The translations under genes and the position numbers were made by a program. Source: Sebaldella termitidis ATCC 33386 (GTDB lineage Bacteria > Fusobacteriota > Fusobacteriia > Fusobacteriales > Leptotrichiaceae). Taken from it: 64,000 nt of DNA. The notes beneath the pieces are model-generated. The model saw nothing but the letters and a program-made list of their open reading frames with translations. It did no database searches and was not told the DNA's origin. Below are positions 1-10,029 of the stretch, one piece after another. The number at the start of each line of letters is the position of its first letter. Within the stretch, counting starts at the first letter, position 1. Location: the NCBI RefSeq assembly GCF_000024405.1, contig NC_013517.1:3565989-3629988 (forward strand). The letters run 5' to 3'.

Positions 1-345
1 TTTCGGAGTCTCCTCTATTATCTTTTTCCCTGCCGGAGTTTTATAAAAATTCAGAATATCGTCTATTTCCTGCTCTGTAAAATGCCTGTCATAAAGCTCG
101 GCCTGTTTATTCAGTACATAATCCATCATTGACTGCATCTCTTTCTGCATCGCAGCTTTCTGATTTTTTGATAATTTCATACTATCTGTATCATTTAGTA
201 TCATTTCCGACATTTCATTTGTTGCTGCCTGAATATCCATTACCTGAAATAATTCTTTTATTTTTTTCTGCTTTGGCGTTTCAGCGGAAAAAACTGTTAT
301 GTTTATTGTGAATACTAACATTGTAATAATAAATAATTTTTTCAT
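1..345 (-). CDS. DUF2059 domain secreted protein (3' end outside window)
   Basis: The 115 visible codons encode a signal peptide (MKKLFIITMLVFTINITVFS, likely cut near Ala21) followed by a helical region ending in FTEQEIDDILNFYKTPAGKK. That last motif is typical of DUF2059 proteins, small periplasmic or surface proteins of unknown function. The start ATG at 345 has a good AAGGAG ribosome site 7 bases upstream. The C-terminus lies beyond position 1, so length cannot be judged. It is probably a separate unit from the phosphatase upstream. The family call rests on the FxExEixxixxFYxTPxGKK signature; the cellular role is unknown. Confidence 0.75.
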   Translation of the reverse strand, partial: MKKLFIITMLVFTINITVFSAETPKQKKIKELFQVMDIQAATNEMSEMILNDTDSMKLSKNQKAAMQKEMQSMMDYVLNKQAELYDRHFTEQEIDDILNFYKTPAGKKIIEETPK

Positions 346-421
346 ATGCTCACTCCTTATTTATTTTATAGTTATGAAATAATTATATCACAAATACATA
401 ATTTTTATAATTATTTCTCTT

Positions 422-1237
422 TTATTCTTTCCACCCTTTCAGTGAACTTTCCCTCATCTGTGTTCTTCCTCTGTAGTCTGTTTTATAATAGTCAGAATTT
501 ATTGCTGCTTCAAAGCTTCCATACACAGGATTCGGAATAATGAAATATTTTTTCCCGAATTCTTTCGAAAGCTCGTCTACTTTCCTTCTCCGCTCTTCTG
601 CTGTAGCCCCTGCATCAATAAAATCGTTTATATCATCTCCCAGATAAGCTGCGACATGATAATCCTTCTCTATCTGGTTTCTTCTCGATTCCTTACTGGA
701 TTCTCCTGTTTTCATTATAAGATGTTTATTATCTGCCTTGAATTTTTCTTTCAAAAGATTATCAAGTGTATTTTTTCTTTCAGCCTCTTTTCTGTTCGTT
801 ATATAAAATACTTCTCCGCCGTTTTCATATATAAAATTCACAAAATCAACAGCTCCCGGCATAGCAGCGGCTTTTTCCGCCTTTCTCCACTCATCCCATG
901 CTTTCGGAGAAAAATTTTTCCCTTCTTTTATATATTCAGCCTGAGTATAAATATTATCCAGTACTGTTTCATCAATATCCACAATAACTGCAAGTTTTTT
1001 TTCATAGTTCTTACTTTTTTCTTCAATAAATCTACTCTTTGCAAAATTAAATACCTGATATACAGAGGCCCTGTATTCTGCCGAAGTCTGCATCCATACT
1101 GTTCCCAAAACTGTCTGCTGTGACTGGAGACTCTCATAAGTCATTTGTACAGTATCTGTATCTGCGCTTCCTGCATGTATAATTCCCGTGAATATTACTA
1201 TTATATATATACACAATAATTTTCTAAAACTTTTCAT
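422..1237 (-). CDS. Secreted HAD class IIIB acid phosphatase (e(P4)/5'-nucleotidase-like)
   Basis: Signal peptide at residues 1-22, then a HAD phosphatase of the class IIIB / e(P4) type. It shows motif I DIDETVLDN (first Asp is the nucleophile), motif II YITNRKE, and the acidic motif LGDDINDF. Such enzymes dephosphorylate nucleotides and other phosphomonoesters outside the cytoplasm so the product can be taken up. Classic e(P4) is a lipoprotein, but no lipobox cysteine is visible here, so this one looks like a cleaved periplasmic enzyme. The start at 1237 was chosen because AAGGGGAGAAAA precedes it; the upstream ATG at 1267 would overlap the peptidase gene. It follows the M18 peptidase by 19 bases and is probably cotranscribed. 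Confidence 0.85.
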   Translation of the reverse strand: MKSFRKLLCIYIIVIFTGIIHAGSADTDTVQMTYESLQSQQTVLGTVWMQTSAEYRASVYQVFNFAKSRFIEEKSKNYEKKLAVIVDIDETVLDNIYTQAEYIKEGKNFSPKAWDEWRKAEKAAAMPGAVDFVNFIYENGGEVFYITNRKEAERKNTLDNLLKEKFKADNKHLIMKTGESSKESRRNQIEKDYHVAAYLGDDINDFIDAGATAEERRRKVDELSKEFGKKYFIIPNPVYGSFEAAINSDYYKTDYRGRTQMRESSLKGWKE

Positions 1238-1256
1238 TTTTTCTCCCCTTTTTCTG

Positions 1257-2552
1257 CTATACTTCAAAAAATACTTTTATCAGCTCTTTTAAGGAATATA
1301 AATCATCTCTGCCGCATAGCTCTCTCACAGAATGCATTGCGAGCATAGGTATCCCCAAATCTACCGAATCTGTTTCCAGATGTGTCGATGATATCGGCCC
1401 AATGGTAGAGCCTCCCGCCTCTTTTGAATTATTAACAAAATCCTGTGTTTTTATATCTTTTCCCTCTATTATCTGCTTTATTACAGATATCGAAAATCCG
1501 TCAGATGTATATTTTTGGTTGGCACTTATTTTAAACACTACTCCCTGATTCAGAGAAGGCTTATTTGTGGGATCCATTTTACCAGTAAATCCCGGATGTG
1601 CCGCATGTGCTCCGTCAGCTGATATTAAAAAAGAGTTATTTACGGCTGTTAAAAAATCTCCTCTGTTCATTCCCAACGCTATATATATTCTTTCCATATA
1701 ATTCATCAGATAATTGGAATCTGCCCCCTGCTTCGTGGAGCTTCCCACCTCTTCATTATCAAAGCCGACAAAGATATTTATACCCTTATTAACATGTCTG
1801 CTTTCTATAACAGCACGAAGCCCTGTATAAACCGATGCCAGATTATCTATTTTCGGTGCAGAAACAAATTCATTTTCCGCTCCGAGCAGAGTTCCCTTTT
1901 CATAAGCATATACGTATAAATCAAAGTCCAGAATATCTTTTTTATCTATATTACTCTCTTTTGAAACCAGATTTATAAGAAAATCTTCTTTTTCAAATGC
2001 TTCATTTATTAAGCCTATTACAGGAAGCACATCATTTTGTCTGTCTATTTCTACACCCTGATTAACACTTCTGTTTTGATGAATTGCCAGATTTGGTATT
2101 GTCATAAGCGGTCTGTCTATATTTATATATACAGTTTCAGGTCTGAAAATATTATCTGTTTTCAAAATGACCCTTCCTGCTATGGACAAAGGTCTGTCAA
2201 ACCATGTACTCAGGATAGGTCCTCCATATACCTCAGTATTCAGTCTTATTATATTTTCCACTGTCATCTCAGGATTTGGTTTTATTCTAAAACACGGAGA
2301 ATCAGTATGAGATCCTGCTATCCGAAATCCGCATTCTGTGCTGATTTCTTCGCCCACTGTAAAAGCCATGATTGTAGAGCTGGTTTTCTTTATATAATAC
2401 TTTCCGTTTTTTTCCAGCTTCCATTCCTTAGAAGGGTCAAGTCTTATGAAGCCGTTTTTTTCCAGCATATCTGAACAGTTTTTTACTGCATGGTAAGTAC
2501 TCGGGCTTTTATCAATAAAATCTATAAATTCTTCTGCAAATACTTTTTTCAT
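1257..2552 (-). CDS. apeB: M18 family aspartyl/metallo-aminopeptidase
   Basis: The 431 residues match the usual length of M18 aminopeptidases, cytoplasmic dizinc exopeptidases that remove N-terminal (often acidic) residues. Visible metal and catalytic motifs are AGSHTDSP (His and Asp), GFDNEEVGS (Glu-Glu) and SADGAHAAHPG; the C-terminal STHLETDSVDLGIPMLAMHS carries the last metal-binding His region. It is preceded by a consensus promoter (TTGACA-17-TATACT) and leads a two-gene unit with the secreted phosphatase. Peptide degradation fits an amino-acid-fermenting fusobacterium. The exact substrate preference cannot be read from sequence. Confidence 0.9.
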   Translation of the reverse strand: MKKVFAEEFIDFIDKSPSTYHAVKNCSDMLEKNGFIRLDPSKEWKLEKNGKYYIKKTSSTIMAFTVGEEISTECGFRIAGSHTDSPCFRIKPNPEMTVENIIRLNTEVYGGPILSTWFDRPLSIAGRVILKTDNIFRPETVYINIDRPLMTIPNLAIHQNRSVNQGVEIDRQNDVLPVIGLINEAFEKEDFLINLVSKESNIDKKDILDFDLYVYAYEKGTLLGAENEFVSAPKIDNLASVYTGLRAVIESRHVNKGINIFVGFDNEEVGSSTKQGADSNYLMNYMERIYIALGMNRGDFLTAVNNSFLISADGAHAAHPGFTGKMDPTNKPSLNQGVVFKISANQKYTSDGFSISVIKQIIEGKDIKTQDFVNNSKEAGGSTIGPISSTHLETDSVDLGIPMLAMHSVRELCGRDDLYSLKELIKVFFEV

Positions 2553-2596
2553 CTAATCATCCTTTCGTTTTTCCATAACTTTTGTATTCTTTTTAT

Positions 2597-2625
2597 AGTA
2601 TAGACTTCTCTTCGTTTTGTGTCAA
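2597..2625 (-). promoter_or_regulatory. Promoter of the M18 peptidase unit
   Basis: Minus-strand TTGACA (2625-2620), a 17-base spacer, and TATACT (2602-2597). It lies about 45 bases upstream of the peptidase start. The only base off consensus is in the -10 box. Confidence 0.75.
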
Positions 2626-2663
2626 ATAAAAATTGTTCCTGTTTAAAAAATAATTTTAATATA

Positions 2664-2692
2664 AAAGCTGCCCCTTTATCAGAGACAGCCTT
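2664..2692 (-). terminator. Terminator of the galactitol operon
   Basis: On the minus strand AAGGCTG pairs with CAGCTTT (one G-U) across a 15-base loop, followed by a T/A-rich tail. It sits 48 bases past the stop codon of the last operon gene. Confidence 0.55.
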
Positions 2693-2739
2693 CACTTAGC
2701 GTAATATTTCATTTATAATCGGTCAAATGTAACATTACA

Positions 2740-3666
2740 CTAGATTTTTAGTACTTCAACTGTAATATTTCCCATGAATTCCTTCACGTCTTCCGGAATT
2801 ACCCTTCCTGTTTCCATACTTTGTGCATTTGACATACCGCATGCCATGGATAATTTCAGTATTTCGTTTAATTCCAGACCGTCATCCAGACCCTTCGCAA
2901 AACCTGCCACAGAAGAATCACCGGAACCCACGGTATTATGTATTTTGATTTTTGGAATCGTAATTTTCAAAATCTCCTCACCAAAATATATTGCTCCTTC
3001 TCCGCCCAGAGATACAAGTACATTTTGTGCACCAAGATTTTTGAGTTTTTCTACTGCTTTTTTTATTTTATCTCTTCCGTCTATTGACTCTCCCAGAACA
3101 TACTCCAGTTCATCAAAATTCGGCTTTATGAGATAAGGCTTTCCTTTCACACCTTCCAGCAGTGATTTTCCGCTGGTATCCAATATTACCTTTTTGCCTT
3201 TTCTGTTTACCAGTTCTACCAGCTTCTGGTAATATCCGGCATCCATCCCCTTGGGAAGGCTTCCTGACATTGTTATTACGTCTGATTTTTCCACCAGCTC
3301 CATTAATTTTTTTTCAAAGGCTCTCAGATCAGAATCAGTCAGTTCTTCTCCTGATTCCAGAATTTCAGTTTCCGAATGCTTTGCTAAAACTGCAATACAT
3401 ACTCTTGTTTCAGCAGAAGATACATAGAATTCCTCTTTTATATCCATTTTTTTCAGATTTTCCTGTATCCATTCTCCGTTTTTCCCGCCTATTATTCCTG
3501 TGGCAACGACATCAGCACCCATCTGTCTTAGTACCTTTGTTACATTCAGACCTTTTCCGCCGGGACTTTTTATAGTCTTTTCGGCTCTGAAAAGTCTTCC
3601 TTCCTTAAAGTCTTCTATAAAATATCTTGTATCTATAGCCGGATTTAATGTTACTGTAGTAATCAT
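2740..3666 (-). CDS. PfkB-family sugar-phosphate kinase (tagatose-6-phosphate / fructose-1-phosphate kinase)
   Basis: This 308-residue ribokinase-fold (PfkB) enzyme has the N-terminal substrate motif TLNPAIDTRY, the glycine-rich KSPGGKGLNV, and the C-terminal anion-hole and catalytic base motif NTVGSGDSSVAGF. Relatives are LacC (tagatose-6-phosphate kinase) and FruK (1-phosphofructokinase). It is the last gene of a gat operon, where tagatose-6-phosphate made by GatD must be phosphorylated before GatY can cleave it, so tagatose-6-phosphate kinase is the preferred role (inference). E. coli gat lacks a dedicated kinase. The gene starts 11 bases after gatY with GGAGGAG upstream. Sequence alone does not exclude fructose-1-phosphate. 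Confidence 0.85.
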   Translation of the reverse strand: MITTVTLNPAIDTRYFIEDFKEGRLFRAEKTIKSPGGKGLNVTKVLRQMGADVVATGIIGGKNGEWIQENLKKMDIKEEFYVSSAETRVCIAVLAKHSETEILESGEELTDSDLRAFEKKLMELVEKSDVITMSGSLPKGMDAGYYQKLVELVNRKGKKVILDTSGKSLLEGVKGKPYLIKPNFDELEYVLGESIDGRDKIKKAVEKLKNLGAQNVLVSLGGEGAIYFGEEILKITIPKIKIHNTVGSGDSSVAGFAKGLDDGLELNEILKLSMACGMSNAQSMETGRVIPEDVKEFMGNITVEVLKI

Positions 3667-3677
3667 CTTCTCCTCCT

Positions 3678-5563
<1,886 letters not shown>

Positions 5564-5727
5564 ATTATGTCACTCTCCTATTCTGGTATATAAATTTAAC
5601 AGGCTGTATAAAAATAGAGTTACTTTTTATACATAATACCGGTAATGTAAAACAGATAATTTATAATACCCGGCATTAATTTATAAAATCTATTTTGATA
5701 CAGCTCTTATTTGCTTAGTTTATTTAA

Positions 5728-7119
5728 TTAAGCTTTTGCTCCTTGTAATTCTGCTTTTTCCTGTTTCTGAAGTGCTTTATATCTTCTGTATGTCATTGCT
5801 ATTCCTATAAAATATATTACTGCTATTACTAATAATCCCACTACATTTGTTCTCTGGAAAATCTGTACCATCAGATATGTAATCGGTGATCCGCCCTGAT
5901 CCAGTGATCCTACTAAATCTTTTCCTCCGAGCATATTTGCATTTTTAGCAAGTATTGTCTGTAATTCCACTGTCTGATTAGATATCCATATTGTAATAAA
6001 CATAATGAATGAACCTGATATCAGCGTTCTGAAAATATTTCCGTGATGAATTGCCACAGCCATAGCTATAAAGAATCCGATTGTTGCCAGATCCCCGAAA
6101 GGCAGTACTCTGTTACCAAATGTTATTGATCCTATCGCAGCTATTATTACTGTTAACGGGATAAATAACAGCCCTGCAGAAATTACGTTTGCATCTCCCA
6201 GTAATAGCGCCGGATCAAGCCCGATAAGAAATTCTCCTCCGCCGAATTTTGCAGATAATTTTTCTCTTGCAGCTTCTGATATTGGTAATAAACCTTCCAT
6301 AATAGGTTTTATTACTTTTGGCATCAGATACATAACAGCTGATACTGATACTGAAAGCTGCAGTACTTGTTTTGGTCCGTATCCTGCAAGAATCCCTACT
6401 ATTAATCCTAATATAAACCCTACTATTATAGGCTGTCCGAATGCCCCTAATTTTTTCTCAAGTTTCTCAGTATCAATGTCTATTTTATTTATTCCCGGTA
6501 TTTTATCAAGAATAGCATCCACTATTACTGCAAATGGTGCGCAGTAAGCTGATGTCCCGTGTGGCACGGCAATTCCTTCCAGTCCGAAATAATCTCTTGT
6601 ATCATACTGAAACCAATCCCCGAACTTATACGAAAATACGGCATGTACTACTACTCCCAGTATTCCCAGCCAGTAATTTCCTGTAACTATATGTACCAAT
6701 GCCCCTGTAAAAGTCATATGCCAGATATTCCAGATATCCACATTTACTACTCTTGTCATTTTTAGGGCAAGCATTATAAGATTTACTAAAATTGCCACCG
6801 GTATTGCTACTATGGCTATTTTTGACGCCCATGTCATCGGTGCAGTTCCCGGCCATCCAAGATCAATTACAGTAAGATTCAGACCAAAATTCTGTGCCAT
6901 CTGCTCTGCAGCAGGCCCTAATGTATCTCTCATCAGTGTAATTACTATTCCAATCCCGATAAATCCTATTCCTATCATAAGCCCGGCATTAAAGGCCTTT
7001 CCTAGTTTTAATCCTAAACATAATGCAAAAATAATTATTACCAGCGGCAGCATTACTGCTGGTCCTAAATCCAATATATATTGTATTGGCGGTGTTATCA
7101 TATTTAAAAAGTTATCCAT
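5728..7119 (-). CDS. gatC: PTS galactitol permease, EIIC component
   Basis: The 463-residue inner-membrane protein has about ten hydrophobic segments and the Gat-family signature regions (GPAVMLPLVIIIFALCLGLK near the N-terminus, GLEGIAVPHGTSAYCAPF in the middle). It forms the sugar channel that takes up galactitol while GatA and GatB phosphorylate it to galactitol-1-phosphate. It follows gatA by 25 bases with an AGGAGGAG site. Its position between the soluble PTS domains and gatD fits the galactitol assignment. Other hexitols or pentitols such as arabitol are possible substrates of this family. Confidence 0.92.
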   Translation of the reverse strand: MDNFLNMITPPIQYILDLGPAVMLPLVIIIFALCLGLKLGKAFNAGLMIGIGFIGIGIVITLMRDTLGPAAEQMAQNFGLNLTVIDLGWPGTAPMTWASKIAIVAIPVAILVNLIMLALKMTRVVNVDIWNIWHMTFTGALVHIVTGNYWLGILGVVVHAVFSYKFGDWFQYDTRDYFGLEGIAVPHGTSAYCAPFAVIVDAILDKIPGINKIDIDTEKLEKKLGAFGQPIIVGFILGLIVGILAGYGPKQVLQLSVSVSAVMYLMPKVIKPIMEGLLPISEAAREKLSAKFGGGEFLIGLDPALLLGDANVISAGLLFIPLTVIIAAIGSITFGNRVLPFGDLATIGFFIAMAVAIHHGNIFRTLISGSFIMFITIWISNQTVELQTILAKNANMLGGKDLVGSLDQGGSPITYLMVQIFQRTNVVGLLVIAVIYFIGIAMTYRRYKALQKQEKAELQGAKA

Positions 7120-7144
7120 GTTATAAACTCCTCCTAGTTTATTA

Positions 7145-7609
7145 TTAAATTAAATTTTGTTTTAGTATTGTCATTACTTCTTCTACATCGTTAGAATCAT
7201 AGATTTTTTTCAAAACATCTTCTTTTTGGTACAGCTCTACTAATTTCATCAAAAAATCCAGATGTTTTTCAGAATCCTTTACAATCAGTCCGAATATAAT
7301 CTTGGAATTCACTATTCCGTCATCCTCGGCATTCTCGAATTCTACCCCTTTTTTGGTAGTCACTACAAACATTGCATTGTCATTCACATGCTTTGCTTCC
7401 ACGTGCGGCATTGCCACCTGCATATATCCGAGATCAATTCCTGTAGGAAAGCTCTCCTCTCTTTTCAGTATCTCTTCAATGTAAGCCGGCTTTACCATTC
7501 CTTTTTCTATTAATACTGTTCCAATTTCATTAAACATTTCTTCTCTGTCGGAAAAATCCCTGTTCAAATAAATGAGATCCCCGTAAAAATTCATTTCTAT
7601 TCTGATCAC
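7145..7609 (-). CDS. gatA: PTS galactitol EIIA component
   Basis: Fructose/mannitol-type EIIA domain protein. It receives phosphate from HPr on a histidine in VAMPHVEAKHV (His69 counted from the GTG at 7609) and passes it to GatB. Length is normal for a free-standing EIIA. The start is uncertain: GTG at 7609 sits only one base after AGGAG, whereas ATG at 7594 gives the better alignment with other GatA proteins but has a long spacing. It lies 8 bases downstream of gatB. Confidence 0.88.
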   Translation of the reverse strand: MIRIEMNFYGDLIYLNRDFSDREEMFNEIGTVLIEKGMVKPAYIEEILKREESFPTGIDLGYMQVAMPHVEAKHVNDNAMFVVTTKKGVEFENAEDDGIVNSKIIFGLIVKDSEKHLDFLMKLVELYQKEDVLKKIYDSNDVEEVMTILKQNLI

Positions 7610-7617
7610 TCTCCTGT

Positions 7618-7896
7618 TTATTTTAATATTTCAAGTATTTTTGCCTTTAATGCATCCTGATTTATTCCTGAAATAAATCCCATTACATGGACAACAGGAA
7701 CACTTCCCATATCTTTTGAAAATTTTGAAGTAGTTGCTATTAATGCTGCACCGTCAGCATAAGATTCTATTTCGTTTATTCTGCACTGAACCAGATCTAT
7801 AGCTATTCCGTTTTCCTCACATAACTGTTTGATTTTGTTTGCTGCCACAGTTGATGTTGCTACTGCACCTCCGCAGGCTACTATTACCTTTTTCAT
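7618..7896 (-). CDS. gatB: PTS galactitol EIIB component
   Basis: The 92-residue EIIB of the lactose/galactitol fold is phosphorylated on Cys8 in the P-loop-like IVACGGAVATST. It transfers phosphate from GatA to galactitol during passage through GatC. An excellent ribosome site (GGAGGTAAAGAA) precedes the ATG. It sits between gatR and gatA with short gaps, consistent with a single transcript. Confidence 0.92.
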   Translation of the reverse strand: MKKVIVACGGAVATSTVAANKIKQLCEENGIAIDLVQCRINEIESYADGAALIATTSKFSKDMGSVPVVHVMGFISGINQDALKAKILEILK

Positions 7897-7909
7897 TTCT
7901 TTACCTCCA

Positions 7910-8656
7910 CTATATATTTATTATTTTTGTTATTTTTTTGTAGTCTTTCATTATATCCGGCTTCAAATTCCCGTCTGTTATTATTCCGTCAAGATCTTCC
8001 ACCTTAAAAAACGAATAAAAAGCTTCTCTGTTAAACTTTGAACTGTCCAGAAGCAGGAATCTTTCTTTTGCATTTTCCAGCACTATCTGCTGTATCAGAC
8101 CCTCGTCATAATTGGATATTGTTACTTTGTTTCCGCTTACTCCGTTTGCTCCTATAAAACATTTATCCACATTTATCTTACTTATAGAATCCAGAAAATA
8201 ATCAGGAATAATTGCTTCTGTTTTTCTTCTCAGCCTTCCCCCTGTTACAATGAAGTCTAAGTCCAGATGCGAGTACTTTACCATTACAGAATAAGAATTA
8301 GTTACCACTGTTACATTTTTTGCTTTTATAAATTCAGGAATTCTTTCTGTTGTTGTTCCCGGTGCTATAAATACCGTTTCACCGTCCTGTATATAAGAAG
8401 CTGCTATTTTGGCAATATGCTCTTTTTCTTTCATATACTTTACTTTTCTGTCATCATAAAGTTTTTCCTGCTGAATTTTCTTTATACTTTTTGCTCCTCC
8501 GTGAATTCTGATAAGCAGTTTTTTATCTTCAAGGTATTTTAGATCACGCCTTATTGTCATTTCAGTTACATTCAGTTCTTCTGTTAATTCCAGAGTCGAT
8601 ACTATACCTTTTTCCTTTACCTTGCTTAATATCACCTCTATTCTTTGGTCTTTCAT
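7910..8656 (-). CDS. gatR: DeoR-family repressor of the galactitol operon
   Basis: Residues 1-55 form the DeoR-type helix-turn-helix (ELTEELNVTEMTIRRDLKYLEDKKLLIRIHGG region). The rest is a DeoRC sugar-phosphate sensor domain with the GTTTERIPE and GANGV motifs. It is the first gene of the operon it presumably controls; the inducer is probably galactitol-1-phosphate or tagatose-6-phosphate (inference). An operator of four phased TGTT repeats lies immediately upstream, so autoregulation is likely. ATG at 8656 has AAAGGAGGG upstream. Confidence 0.88.
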   Translation of the reverse strand: MKDQRIEVILSKVKEKGIVSTLELTEELNVTEMTIRRDLKYLEDKKLLIRIHGGAKSIKKIQQEKLYDDRKVKYMKEKEHIAKIAASYIQDGETVFIAPGTTTERIPEFIKAKNVTVVTNSYSVMVKYSHLDLDFIVTGGRLRRKTEAIIPDYFLDSISKINVDKCFIGANGVSGNKVTISNYDEGLIQQIVLENAKERFLLLDSSKFNREAFYSFFKVEDLDGIITDGNLKPDIMKDYKKITKIINI

Positions 8657-8670
8657 AAGTTTCCCTCCTT

Positions 8671-8710
8671 TTTGTTTCCAAATGTTTTAAAATGTTTTAT
8701 TTTGTTCGTT
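8671..8710 (-). promoter_or_regulatory. GatR operator: four 10-bp-phased repeats
   Basis: On the + strand TGTTT, TGTTT, TGTTT and TGTTC recur at 8672, 8683, 8693 and 8702, within 10-base blocks tttgtttcca, aatgttttaa, aatgttttat, tttgttcgtt. The array begins just downstream of the -10 box of the gat promoter and ends before the gatR ribosome site, the expected place for a repressor. DeoR-family repressors commonly bind direct repeats with about one helical turn spacing. Confidence 0.6.
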
Positions 8711-8713
8711 ATA

Positions 8714-8741
8714 ATTATAACTCATTTTTTTATTTTGTCAA
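8714..8741 (-). promoter_or_regulatory. Promoter of the galactitol operon
   Basis: Minus-strand TTGACA (8741-8736), 16-base spacer, TATAAT (8719-8714): both boxes match consensus exactly. It drives gatR and everything downstream to the kinase gene. Confidence 0.85.
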
Positions 8742-8972
8742 TAGTTATTCTAAAAAAAATTTCTACCCTGAAAAAACATAGCTAAAATAAAGACTTTTCC
8801 ACATTTTCGTTTTTGTTGGTTTTTGTTTCTTTATTTGATTTTTCTATTTTTATTTCAAATTTCTACAAAAAATTTTTTTTAGATATACAGTTTTTTTATT
8901 ATATTTCATGTTTATTTTATTTTTGAAATATGGTAGTATTTATAAAATAAATGTAAATTAAGGATAACCAAT
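8742..8972. other. AT-rich divergent intergenic region
   Basis: No gene is seen here. The + strand carries a tandem pair GTTTTTGTTG / GTTTTTGTTT at 8809-8828, again with a 10-base period and resembling the GatR blocks. No convincing promoter for the + strand gene at 8973 was found. Confidence 0.5.
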
Positions 8973-9989
8973 ATGATCAATACTGATAAAAACAATAGTT
9001 TTATTTATGAATCAAAAATAGAATCTTTATCTTTTCTAAAAGATCTGGCGCTTATATTTGCCAAACCCGCTGCTGTTGTGTACACTGCATTAGTTTTACT
9101 CTTCGCCTTCTTAGAACAGGGTATAAATAAAATAGTATTTTTAGTGCCTCTGCTTATTCTGTCAGCAGTCTTTTTAATTATTATTCTGATGCTTTTTATT
9201 ATGTTTATCTGGGAAGCTTTGTTTTCACCATATAAAATTTTTGCTGAAGACGGGTGTCTGATCTGTAAATTTTTCTTCAAAAAAATATTAGTCATAAATA
9301 CAAAGGATATCCTTTTTGTAAAACGTCATAAAGGTCACAGCAAAGGCAGAGGTGCTTTTTATAAAAATAAATACACTCTGTTTTTGAAAAATGGAAAAAA
9401 ATATATGATAAATTGTTTTATATTCAGAAACAGCAGCGACATAAGTTTTTTCTTTACAAATATCACAAAATCATACAATAAAAAATATATAAAACATATC
9501 TCCGATGAAAAAAACACTTTTCCTGAAATATTTCATAAAGATATCTATTGTTTTTATATACTGAAAAACAGCCTTGTAATTCTTTTGGTTTTGTGCCTGA
9601 TAGTATTATTTATTTATTTTATTTTTACCCGGATATTCCTTGCCGCAATTTTTACATTTGCTGTTTTGGCCGCAATACCTGCTGTTCCGGTAAAAATAAT
9701 AATGAATATTAAAGAGAAAACTGTTATACTAAAATCATTTTGCGGAATAAAGATTCACAGAATCTGCTTTCATGAAATAAACCGGATTATCATCAGCAAT
9801 AACCTTAATATATCTGTTACTGCCATGTTTAATGATAAAAACAAAAAACAGAAAATTTTTTTATTATCTCCATATAAATCAAAATACAGAGATCAGATTT
9901 TTAAAATATTACATATAATTTTTAAAAATAAAATATCATTCGATCTGACTGGCGATGAAGCTCTAATTTCAAACAAGGTAAAATTATAA
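8973..9989 (+). CDS. Membrane protein of unknown function, paralog 1 (repeated hairpin + PH-like unit)
   Basis: Not recognised. The 338 residues show two copies of one plan: a pair of transmembrane helices (about 35-85 and 195-240) each followed by a soluble beta-rich segment of about 90 residues. The first soluble segment has DILFVKRHKG and YTLFLKNGKKYMI, resembling bacterial PH-like membrane-associated domains; the second has a weaker equivalent. Codon use is strongly AT-biased and lysine/isoleucine-rich. The next gene is a paralog with the same layout, so the pair arose by tandem duplication. Start ATG at 8973 has AAGGA upstream. Function is unknown; a cell-envelope role is only a guess. 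Confidence 0.7.
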   Translation: MINTDKNNSFIYESKIESLSFLKDLALIFAKPAAVVYTALVLLFAFLEQGINKIVFLVPLLILSAVFLIIILMLFIMFIWEALFSPYKIFAEDGCLICKFFFKKILVINTKDILFVKRHKGHSKGRGAFYKNKYTLFLKNGKKYMINCFIFRNSSDISFFFTNITKSYNKKYIKHISDEKNTFPEIFHKDIYCFYILKNSLVILLVLCLIVLFIYFIFTRIFLAAIFTFAVLAAIPAVPVKIIMNIKEKTVILKSFCGIKIHRICFHEINRIIISNNLNISVTAMFNDKNKKQKIFLLSPYKSKYRDQIFKILHIIFKNKISFDLTGDEALISNKVKL

Positions 9990-10029
9990 AATAAATATTC
10001 ATGTATAATTGCTCAGAAAGGCAGGAATT

